Below are positions 1 through 6,706 of a DNA stretch of 37,522 nt, one piece after another. Both the position numbers and the translations under genes were made by a program. Numbering within the stretch: position 1 is the first letter of the stretch; the number at the start of each line of letters is the position of its first letter. Origin of the DNA: JARYLZ01 sp964388275. Its GTDB lineage: Bacteria > Bacteroidota > Ignavibacteria > SZUA-365. The stretch is taken from contig CAYLZD010000036.1 of the NCBI GenBank assembly GCA_964388275.1, positions 1-37,522 on the forward strand. The letters are read 5' to 3'. Below the pieces are notes generated by a model, which was given only the letters and a program-made list of their open reading frames with translations, made no database searches and was not told the origin of the DNA.

Positions 1-418
1 CCTCGACAACGTATGCCTCGATCGTCCTTATTGTCGCGCTGCCTGGACCGGTCTGACATGGCACCGTGGTGGCGCCCACAGGATTATAGGCGTCATCGAG
101 GTAACCGAGAGCATTCGCGCGCTGTAAGACCTTGTCGATCCGCTCACGCAGGGAGGTCGGCGTGATTCCGTAGCCTTTCACCTGGGAGTAGTCATACCCT
201 GTCGGCGACTCCGTACGCCGCGGGCCGGTCATGGGCGCACGTTTATCTCTAGCGGTTTCGCGTATCAGCTGGTTGTTGATCTGGATTGTTTTCTGTTGTT
301 CTCTGAGTTCACCCTGTTTTGCCCGCACCTGCGGATCCTGCGGTTGCGAATACGCAATGTTCGCAAACAGAGCGAACGACAGGCCCAGAGTGAAAGTAAT
401 CATGGTTTGGAGTCTCAT
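1..418 (-). CDS. Secreted protein of unknown function, partial (runs off left edge)
   Basis: This reading frame starts at an ATG at 418 and stays open to the window edge, giving 139 codons of the N-terminus. A GAGAGG ribosome-binding site lies 7 nt before the ATG. The first ~25 residues form a signal peptide: MRLQ, then a hydrophobic stretch, then a likely cleavage after AYS with Q next. The mature part begins with a Gln- and charge-rich, probably helical segment (residues ~25-60), followed by a region with a Gly-Tyr-rich patch and one Cys. It is the last visible gene of the GldL/GldM-like operon, 56 nt after the second GldM-like gene. That is where GldN sits in classical gldKLMN operons, but I do not recognise GldN motifs in the visible part. 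The reading frame and export signal are seen; a role with the motor is inferred from position only. Confidence 0.8.
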   Translation of the reverse strand, partial: MRLQTMITFTLGLSFALFANIAYSQPQDPQVRAKQGELREQQKTIQINNQLIRETARDKRAPMTGPRRTESPTGYDYSQVKGYGITPTSLRERIDKVLQRANALGYLDDAYNPVGATTVPCQTGPGSATIRTIEAYVVE

Positions 419-474
419 TCAAATGCCTCTCGTATCTGTAATTTCAGTGTGTGAATTAGTATGAGAGTCTGAGA

Positions 475-2076
475 TTACTGCACTGGGAATAATGTGATCC
501 TATAGGACTCGACTGTGCCTCCGGATTCGACCCTTATCGTGGCGCCCGTTCCGTCCTTGCTGACCCTCGCGCGTTTATTCAAGTAGAATTTGACGTTTAC
601 GCCGTCTTCGTACGGCGGTGTCGCCGGCCGATTCGTCGGTTCGATGTAGTCGAGAATATCGTTGCCGTTCTCGTCTTCGACACGCACCGAGATGGCGTTA
701 TGCGGCACATTCCTGATGTTCTCCTTCTTGCAATTGCCGCAACGATCCGTCAGGAATTCGAACTGATGGTTGAGCATGTAGCCTTCTCCATCCGCGAAAG
801 ACAGCGCGATAATGTTGGCGGGAGGCGACACTACGGTGTAATCGAAGATGGAAGGAAGCAATTCTTTCTTTGAGGAGTCCGCGAAAAGCAGGTAGTCGCG
901 GCCTTTGTACTTCGCTTCAATTTTCATGCTCTTGGCGGTTACCGGCACTTTGTATTTCACGACCGCGCCGTTTCCATGTTCCACCTCGTTCCCGTCCTGG
1001 ATCAGTTTCCAGGAGTAGGATCCCACGTCCTCGAGTCCCGCCACGTTGAGATTCATTTCGAAGGATTCGCCGGCGAAAGCCCGGCTGGGTTTGCGTTTTG
1101 CAAGTATAGGATCCTTGACCACCACGCTGAACTGTATGGGCCGCGAGCGGCTCAAGGCGCCTGCGGCGCGTTTGTCGTAGGCCTCGGCGGTGATTTCCTT
1201 CACTCCCGCCTCGTTGAATGTGCCCTTCCAGGCCCACTTGCCCCTCGCCGGATCGTCGCTGCTCCACGGATTTTCGGAAGCCATCGGACCGACGGAAGTG
1301 CCTCCGCCGCTGATATTGATGCTCGAGATTTTGTCGACCGTGGTGCCGCGAACCTTGATTTCGTTGTAAGTCGGGAAGCCCACCGCGGTGACGATCTGAT
1401 CGGCCTGTATCTGAAGCTGATCGTAAGCCTCGGATATCACTTCCACGGTGAAGCGCGCGGGATCGAGCTCCTCGCTGGCCCGGATGAAAGATTCAAGAGG
1501 CGTGCCTTTCAGGGAAGGGTCGAAATCAATGGCCTTCTGAATCTCCGTGCGCTTGAATTCGAGTGAGCCGACCTTGATAGTCGCCTCCTTCCCGAGTTCG
1601 GGGGTCAATTCGACACGGTTCGTGCCCGCCTTGACCCAGAACTCGAATTTCCCCGGACCCTGGTCCGCTTTCCAGTTGAAGCGGTATATGCGCTCGCCCT
1701 TGGTGGATTCGAGCGTGGAGTCGCGGATATCCTCGGGGTAGCGGAGGTCGTTCAGCCGCTGGCCGTCCTTGGTCACTTCCACGATGGGCGGAGTGGTGAC
1801 CTGGTCGCTGTCGCCGAGGCCCTTTACGCGAATGGTGAAATAGCGGGATTCGTTGACCTTGAGCTGGTTGTCGCCCGCGGCCGCGACCGTGGGCATATTT
1901 TTCAGCAATTCAAGAATGATGCGCCGGTTCTTTTCTTCCAGCAGCCGCTGCTGATGCAGCAGATGCTCCTCGGCGTCGTCGCGCTCGACGATGATGATGA
2001 GGAGCTCGCAGATTACGGCCAGATAAAGGAAGAAATAGACCTGATATTTTTTATAGTGATCAGCGGTATTCGCCAT
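475..2076 (-). CDS. GldM/PorM-like motor protein, copy 2
   Basis: A 533-residue protein close in length to GldM (about 515). It has a short cytoplasmic N-terminus, one membrane helix (residues ~12-30) carrying a buried Glu24, a charged coiled-coil-like segment (31-60), then a long periplasmic part predicted to be beta-rich domains. In the type 9 secretion system, GldM dimers sit inside a GldL ring and transmit proton-driven rotation to the periplasm. It is paralogous to the GldM-like protein encoded at 3101-4630. Both share the aromatic membrane helix followed by Arg-Asp and Glu-Glu, an AGE(D/S) domain with GLxD and W, and an end at a short Phe-Pro segment. A CGNC pair lies near the C-terminus (codons 730-741). 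A GGAGCAGGAG ribosome-binding site precedes the ATG. The GldM assignment rests on topology, length and context rather than strong residue identity. Confidence 0.72.
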   Translation of the reverse strand: MANTADHYKKYQVYFFLYLAVICELLIIIVERDDAEEHLLHQQRLLEEKNRRIILELLKNMPTVAAAGDNQLKVNESRYFTIRVKGLGDSDQVTTPPIVEVTKDGQRLNDLRYPEDIRDSTLESTKGERIYRFNWKADQGPGKFEFWVKAGTNRVELTPELGKEATIKVGSLEFKRTEIQKAIDFDPSLKGTPLESFIRASEELDPARFTVEVISEAYDQLQIQADQIVTAVGFPTYNEIKVRGTTVDKISSINISGGGTSVGPMASENPWSSDDPARGKWAWKGTFNEAGVKEITAEAYDKRAAGALSRSRPIQFSVVVKDPILAKRKPSRAFAGESFEMNLNVAGLEDVGSYSWKLIQDGNEVEHGNGAVVKYKVPVTAKSMKIEAKYKGRDYLLFADSSKKELLPSIFDYTVVSPPANIIALSFADGEGYMLNHQFEFLTDRCGNCKKENIRNVPHNAISVRVEDENGNDILDYIEPTNRPATPPYEDGVNVKFYLNKRARVSKDGTGATIRVESGGTVESYRITLFPVQ

Positions 2077-2118
2077 GATTCATTTCTCCTGCTCCATAGG
2101 TTTCGTATAGCAGCATGC

Positions 2119-2943
2119 CTATCGGGATCTCATTTCATGCTCGTGCTGAGCCGATGATTTCAGATCCTGGATCGCCTGATTGAATCTGCTTTCGACTTCA
2201 GCTAATGTGAGTTGCTTGCCCTTGAGAGCGGGAGTGTCGCCGTCTTCGTCGGTCTCTTCTTCCGGCTCGTAGAAAGTCGTCAAACCGAGCAGCAGAAGCA
2301 CGGTCACTTCAACGATGATCGCATAGATGATCAGACCCGGCTCATGCGCGAGGACGAACTTGATGCCGCGGAGACCGATACTGAAGATCAGGAATGCCGT
2401 GCCCATGAAGGCGATGGCGGTCACGTTGCTCTTGTATCTCTTGATGAAGGACTTCTGCATGTACATCGCGAAGGCCTCGCGCACTTTTCCGTAGTGCTTC
2501 AGATAGTTCTTCGGTTCCTCCATTAGGTGCTTCCCGAATGTTTTGGAAATCCCCGTGGCGTGGAGTATTGAACCCACGAAGGCGTGAAGCCCGCCACGGA
2601 AGAAAAACATTCCGAGAGGCGTGAAGAAGAAGAGAATCACGGCTATCGCGATGCCGGCCAGGATGAAGATGATGTAGAGGTTCAGGATGAACGTCGAGAT
2701 GCCCATCTTGAACACATACTTGCCCCAGGATCCGCCGGGATACAGTTTCGCAAGCTCTTCCTGAGTTGCCTGGCTCAAATCGCGTCCCTTGCCTTCATCG
2801 TTGAGAAACACCTCGAGCTGCTCGAGCGTCATCATCTCTTCCTTCGACTGCGCCAGTGCGGTCACAGACGGAGTAAGCGCCGAAACGAACAGCGTAAACA
2901 GCGCGAGATACAGCAGTCGCATGGATCCTGGAATTCGTGACAT
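2119..2943 (-). CDS. GldL/PorL-like membrane protein, copy 2
   Basis: I chose the ATG at 2943 because a perfect AGGAGG lies 7 nt upstream; the open frame extends further to 3129 but without a comparable site. The 274-residue protein begins with a signal-peptide-like segment ending in TALA, then a soluble patch, a long hydrophobic helix (~residues 83-115), an amphipathic basic stretch, and a C-terminal pair of helices. That pair has the look of GldL: Lys195 at the end of the first helix, a His-Glu-Pro-Gly turn, Glu212 within the second helix, and FYEP at its cytoplasmic exit, followed by an acidic tail with coiled-coil character. GldL normally has only the two-helix unit, so the extra N-terminal part is unusual. 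It lies directly upstream of GldM-like copy 2 (42 nt gap), the order seen in gldLM operons. Role in a proton-driven motor is inferred. Confidence 0.65.
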   Translation of the reverse strand: MSRIPGSMRLLYLALFTLFVSALTPSVTALAQSKEEMMTLEQLEVFLNDEGKGRDLSQATQEELAKLYPGGSWGKYVFKMGISTFILNLYIIFILAGIAIAVILFFFTPLGMFFFRGGLHAFVGSILHATGISKTFGKHLMEEPKNYLKHYGKVREAFAMYMQKSFIKRYKSNVTAIAFMGTAFLIFSIGLRGIKFVLAHEPGLIIYAIIVEVTVLLLLGLTTFYEPEEETDEDGDTPALKGKQLTLAEVESRFNQAIQDLKSSAQHEHEMRSR

Positions 2944-3100
2944 GGAAAAACCTCCTGACGAAACATGTGATGGGATGCCCTCCGGAAGCGCCGGAAGCAC
3001 ACTATGAATTGATGGTATCATCTTTGGAATGGATAGCGACTGCTGAGCGATCCGCCGCGCATTCTCATGCAGGGGATCGCGCCCGGTCGTGACGAATAAT

Positions 3101-4630
3101 TTACGGAAATAGAATGAATTCTCTCTCATATTTTGCTTCTTGCGCGGTAATAATCAGTTGAACCCGCGAAGGCGCCTTCATGACGCCGGTTTCGCCCGAT
3201 CGCGTAATCTGAAAACGGCCCATGCCGGTCATGCTCACATCGGTTCGTATCAGGTCTCGAGTAAGAAAGCCCTCGGTCCCGCCGAGACGCCACAATTCCA
3301 CTTTTACGTCCTTCAGCCGTCTCAATGGACGGTCGTACATGAATTCCGGATCGCTGTATTGCAGAACGGTGAAATTTATCGCCTGCGAGATAGTGGGTCT
3401 GGAAGGCAAGGAGACCGAGATGCGCGTCGGGGGATCGATGACGGGGATCAGGAAGGAAGCGGTACCCATCTCATACGAGACAGGGCAAATGACCTTGTAC
3501 GGGCGATTTGCGTACGTGGCCCGCAGGCGCAGGCGTTTTCCCGCGAAGTTATTCGGGATATGATAACGCAACAGCGGGCCGCTTCCCCAAACCTTGCTCG
3601 CCGTCTCGGAGAGTCCGGTCACCTCGGTGATTTCCCACCTGTATGCGGCGGGATCCGGCAAACCGGCTGCGCTGATCCGGCAGGTCAAATCCTCTCCGGC
3701 GTAAGCTGTCTTCGGAATCGGCTGATCCAGGAATGGTTCCACGCCCCGCACCACGAAAAACGCTCTCGAAACGTTGAGAACGGCTTCCTGCCTCGTCGTC
3801 CGGAATTCGACCTCGATAGTGTCGGTCCCGCCCGCTGCAACTCCGCTCCAGAGGAACTGTGTCCGGGAGATGTTTTGCTGCTCTATCGAAAGCTTGCCGT
3901 AACCTCTGACCAAGCGGAATGCGGGAGTCTCGAGAGCGTGATCCACGATCAGCCGGTTTTCAAGCTCGGCGCCTGCAGGCCCTTCGAGCGTCGGCATGGC
4001 GACCGATACGTTCAGGCGCGTCCAGTCTCTGCGCACCGGGATTGAAGTGTCCATCACGGTGACGATCAGGCGCGCTTTCGCGCTTTCTATCAGGTTCAGA
4101 ACCTTTTTCGGCATAAGATCCGACGATATTGCTCTGCCCTGCTTCCTGTACAGCGTATCTCCTTCCGGATGAAGCCTGACGGAACGGGCTTCCAGCACGA
4201 CAGACCATACTCCCGTGCGATCGAAACTGCATCTTAGAGGAAAACCCACAGTCCGGTCGCCCAAGGCGCCGATACCGCGCCGGTCGTGGACTTCGACGCA
4301 GGAAGGCGCAACCAACACGTTGTCGTGCGTGACGGAGTACACTTTCACTTCCACCGAGTCCTCCGGGCCGATGTCGTGGAAGTAAAGCATGCTGTAAAAA
4401 TACCTGTCCGATGAGGAGACGGTTCCGTCCGCGTGAGCATCCACGTAGTGAAAGGCCGCGCTGTCCGGGGTAGTCGCTTCGAGGGGCGGGATGAGGCTGA
4501 GCGCCAATTGCTCGCCTTTGAATGACAACTCCTCCTCGAGGCGGTCTCTCTGCCTCGACGCGAATACGAAAACCGCGACGGCACAGAGATAGAGGACAAA
4601 GAACACATCGAAACGTCGCCTTCTACCCAC
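3101..4630 (-). CDS. GldM/PorM-like motor protein, copy 1
   Basis: A 509-residue protein from a GTG at 4630, with an AGAGG-type ribosome-binding site just upstream. A four-arginine N-terminus precedes one membrane helix (residues ~8-24), then a charged helical stretch (RDRLEEEL), then a large periplasmic region. It aligns by eye with the copy at 475-2076 over the helix and over the C-terminal domains (AGEDL, GLPD, RWEI, then a short domain ending in PP and a final FP). Length and topology match GldM/PorM. It lies 20 nt after GldL-like copy 1 and 157 nt before GldL-like copy 2. Unlike copy 2, its membrane helix holds no buried acidic residue and the CGNC pair is missing. The function as a periplasmic shaft of a T9SS-type motor is inferred. 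Confidence 0.7.
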   Translation of the reverse strand: MGRRRRFDVFFVLYLCAVAVFVFASRQRDRLEEELSFKGEQLALSLIPPLEATTPDSAAFHYVDAHADGTVSSSDRYFYSMLYFHDIGPEDSVEVKVYSVTHDNVLVAPSCVEVHDRRGIGALGDRTVGFPLRCSFDRTGVWSVVLEARSVRLHPEGDTLYRKQGRAISSDLMPKKVLNLIESAKARLIVTVMDTSIPVRRDWTRLNVSVAMPTLEGPAGAELENRLIVDHALETPAFRLVRGYGKLSIEQQNISRTQFLWSGVAAGGTDTIEVEFRTTRQEAVLNVSRAFFVVRGVEPFLDQPIPKTAYAGEDLTCRISAAGLPDPAAYRWEITEVTGLSETASKVWGSGPLLRYHIPNNFAGKRLRLRATYANRPYKVICPVSYEMGTASFLIPVIDPPTRISVSLPSRPTISQAINFTVLQYSDPEFMYDRPLRRLKDVKVELWRLGGTEGFLTRDLIRTDVSMTGMGRFQITRSGETGVMKAPSRVQLIITAQEAKYEREFILFP

Positions 4631-4650
4631 ACTTCCAGCCTCTTGCTCCG

Positions 4651-5418
4651 TCAGTCCTGTTGCCCGGATTCCGCCGGCGCTGCGCCGCCCGTTTCGTATC
4701 GGTCCTTGTGCGCCGAGACATCCCCGTCCGCCGGTCCGGCTTGGCCGCGATAGGAAGTCTGTAGAAACAGGCGCAGAAGGCTGTTCGTTTCGTCGAGTTT
4801 CTCGACGAATTTCCTGCTGCTTTCGTTGTTTATCTTGGAAACGTGTTCGGTCAGCCGTGTGAGAAGAACATCCTGCCTGATATCCGATTGAGAGATGAGG
4901 CGGAACAGATCCGATACGGCATTGGTCATCTCGCGCACGGTGTTGTTCATAGAACTCAGCAGCGTTTCCGAGGCGCCTAGAGCGCTGCTGCTCTGAGAAT
5001 CCTCGTTCGGGCTGTAAGCCGTGGCGATCGCGAGCAGGAAAAGAAACAGCGCTGTGACTCCGAAAGCCGCGAATGCTACGTGTTCCGAAGCATAGCCCGC
5101 CAGATACAGAGCCAGCGCTATGAGGACAAGCACCGCGCTTCCGTACACAAGCCCGGTGATGAAGTTGTAATAGTATTTGCCGACAATCTCTTCAAAGAAG
5201 ACCCTCGTTCCAAGTCTGAAGCCGAGACGCGACTCCAGACGCACGCGCCGGCCGTCGCTGAATTGCACTTCCAAACCCTTGCGGCAGAGCCGCCAACAGT
5301 CAAGGATTGTCCGAAACTCCAAAAGGTTTCTGACCCGCCGGTCATGGTAGAAGTCGTGCAACAGACGACGTCCTTCAGGGATCTCGAGATCCTTGATCGT
5401 TTCAGCTGATTGGAACAA
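4651..5418 (-). CDS. GldL/PorL-like membrane protein, copy 1
   Basis: A 255-residue protein with an N-terminal cytoplasmic part (~1-84, rich in Arg, PilZ-like in feel but not assigned), two closely spaced membrane helices (~85-108 and ~113-135, beginning with VYGSAV as in GldL), and a long Ser/Glu-rich helical tail (~140-230) that ends in a disordered acidic stretch. Two helices plus a cytoplasmic coiled coil is the GldL layout. The second helix has no acidic residue, although GldL carries a conserved Glu there. The start is a TTG at 5418, chosen because a stop lies three codons upstream and no ATG occurs near the N-terminus; a TTG at about residue 20 preceded by AAGGA is an alternative. It heads the motor operon and is 20 nt from GldM-like copy 1. 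Confidence 0.6.
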   Translation of the reverse strand: MFQSAETIKDLEIPEGRRLLHDFYHDRRVRNLLEFRTILDCWRLCRKGLEVQFSDGRRVRLESRLGFRLGTRVFFEEIVGKYYYNFITGLVYGSAVLVLIALALYLAGYASEHVAFAAFGVTALFLFLLAIATAYSPNEDSQSSSALGASETLLSSMNNTVREMTNAVSDLFRLISQSDIRQDVLLTRLTEHVSKINNESSRKFVEKLDETNSLLRLFLQTSYRGQAGPADGDVSAHKDRYETGGAAPAESGQQD

Positions 5419-5562
5419 AAGTTATCCGGTTGTTTACTTTCTTTTTACCTTTCTGCAAATCAATCATTTACGTTACATATTTTGTGCCAAACCACTCGAT
5501 TCCGTTGTCCTGATATACATCTTTTTCCGAAACGGTGTTAGAAGAGTGAGAGAAAGAGGTTC

Positions 5563-5610
5563 GTGAATGGTGTTAGTGAATAATATTCACATCTCGTTGC
5601 CTCCATTCAC
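5563..5610. promoter_or_regulatory. Nested GTGAAT inverted repeats, candidate operator
   Basis: Four copies of the hexamer GTGAAT or its complement lie in 48 bp. The outer pair is GTGAATGG (5563-5570) and CCATTCAC (5603-5610). The inner pair forms the 15-bp palindrome GTGAATAATATTCAC (5576-5590). A direct repeat GGTGTTAG occurs at 5534-5541 and 5569-5576. The array sits in the only gap (5419-5619) between the epimerase stop and the motor operon, about 145 bp upstream of the first motor gene. It could be an operator for that operon or an mRNA structure at the epimerase 3' end; no T-tract supports a terminator. Nothing else is recognisable in the gap. Confidence 0.4.
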
Positions 5611-5619
5611 ATGCAGAAC

Positions 5620-6558
5620 TCATCTCACTTTGACGGAACGGGCCTTGAAATAATCCATGGTGAAATTCAGTCCGGTCTTGATTTCAACTTCAGGAAACCA
5701 ACCCAGGACGCGGCTGATTTTCTCCCAGGAACAGACGCTTCTTCTCTGTTCACCTGGTTTTTCAGGTCCGTGCGTTCTCCGGACCGGCGAATCGAGGGTC
5801 TCGTTCAGAATGCCGAAAATGTCGGCCACGTTGGTTTCCACGCCCGTACACACATTGAACACTCCGCTGACTCCGTCATCCATTCCGAGCGCAAGCACAT
5901 TGGCGCGGGCTACGTCGGAGACGAATACATAGTCGCGCGTCTGAAGCCCGTCGCCGTTGATGATTGGAGTCTGCCCGCTCAACATCTTGTCGCAGAAAAT
6001 CGCCACCACGCCTGCTTCCCCGTGCGGGCTCTGGCGTGGTCCGTAAACGTTGGTATAGCGCAGAATCGTGGAAGTAAGTCCACGTTCCGCGCGATAGTAA
6101 TTGAGAAATTTTTCTACGCAGAGTTTGGAAATTCCGTACGGAGACACAGGATTCGTGGCGTGTTCTTCGTCGGCGGGGTAATAGTCCTGCTCCCCGTAGA
6201 TGGCGCCTCCGGTCGAAGCGAAAATGAAACGCGCGATTCCCCGCGCCACGGCCGCTTCGAGCAGGTTTATGGAGCCGAGAACGTTTATTGCCACATCGAG
6301 CTTCGGATCCTGGACGGACTTACGCACGTCTATCTGGGCCGCATGGTGGTTGATGATCTCGATCGAATGCCTGTCGAGTATCCCGCCGATGCCTTCGTCG
6401 CGGATATCGAGTTGATAAAACTCGGCGCCCCGCGGAACATTTTCCAGGAAGCCGGTGGACAGATCGTCGACTATCACGACGTCGTGGCCGAGGCGCAGGT
6501 ACTCCTGCGCGATAGCGGAACCTATGAATCCCGCTCCTCCGGTGACAAGTATTTTCAT
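5620..6558 (-). CDS. NAD-dependent epimerase/dehydratase, GalE-like
   Basis: A 312-residue extended short-chain dehydrogenase. The N-terminus is an ordinary nucleotide-binding fold with GGAGFIG at residues 8-14, an acidic residue at the end of the second strand (VDDLSTG, typical of UDP-sugar epimerases), and the catalytic pair YGISK in the middle. The ending ...FTMDYFKA is typical of UDP-glucose 4-epimerase-like proteins. It probably interconverts a nucleotide sugar such as UDP-glucose/galactose or a related UDP-hexose; the exact substrate cannot be read from the sequence. It is divergent from a polysaccharide flippase, which suggests a role in surface glycan assembly. The ATG at 6558 is well placed against the GxxGxxG motif, although no strong ribosome-binding site precedes it. 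Confidence 0.88.
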   Translation of the reverse strand: MKILVTGGAGFIGSAIAQEYLRLGHDVVIVDDLSTGFLENVPRGAEFYQLDIRDEGIGGILDRHSIEIINHHAAQIDVRKSVQDPKLDVAINVLGSINLLEAAVARGIARFIFASTGGAIYGEQDYYPADEEHATNPVSPYGISKLCVEKFLNYYRAERGLTSTILRYTNVYGPRQSPHGEAGVVAIFCDKMLSGQTPIINGDGLQTRDYVFVSDVARANVLALGMDDGVSGVFNVCTGVETNVADIFGILNETLDSPVRRTHGPEKPGEQRRSVCSWEKISRVLGWFPEVEIKTGLNFTMDYFKARSVKVR

Positions 6559-6706
6559 TGGACTGAGAAGGGCATGTGCAACATGTCTTCGGAATGTACG
6601 AAATGTCCGCGAATAAACAAGATATCACCATACTTCTGGCATCGGCGCGCGGGATCGGCGTATAGAATGAATCCAATACGTCGTATCTTTCTTTCTATTC
6701 GCGCGG
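6559..6706. promoter_or_regulatory. Divergent intergenic region with small palindrome
   Basis: This 148-bp gap separates the divergent epimerase and flippase genes and must hold promoters for both, although I see no convincing consensus boxes. An 11-bp palindrome ATACGTCGTAT lies at 6676-6686, about 20 bp before the flippase start, and could be an operator. This is a weak call based on symmetry and position alone. Confidence 0.25.

Noticed and set aside
231..464. 77-codon plus-strand open frame at the left edge
   Set aside because: Antisense to the signal-peptide protein at 1-418, which has a better start and export signal.
2944..3129. N-terminal extension of GldL-like copy 2
   Set aside because: No ribosome-binding site at 3129 and overlap with the GldM-like copy 1 stop, whereas 2943 has an ideal AGGAGG and gives a clean signal peptide.
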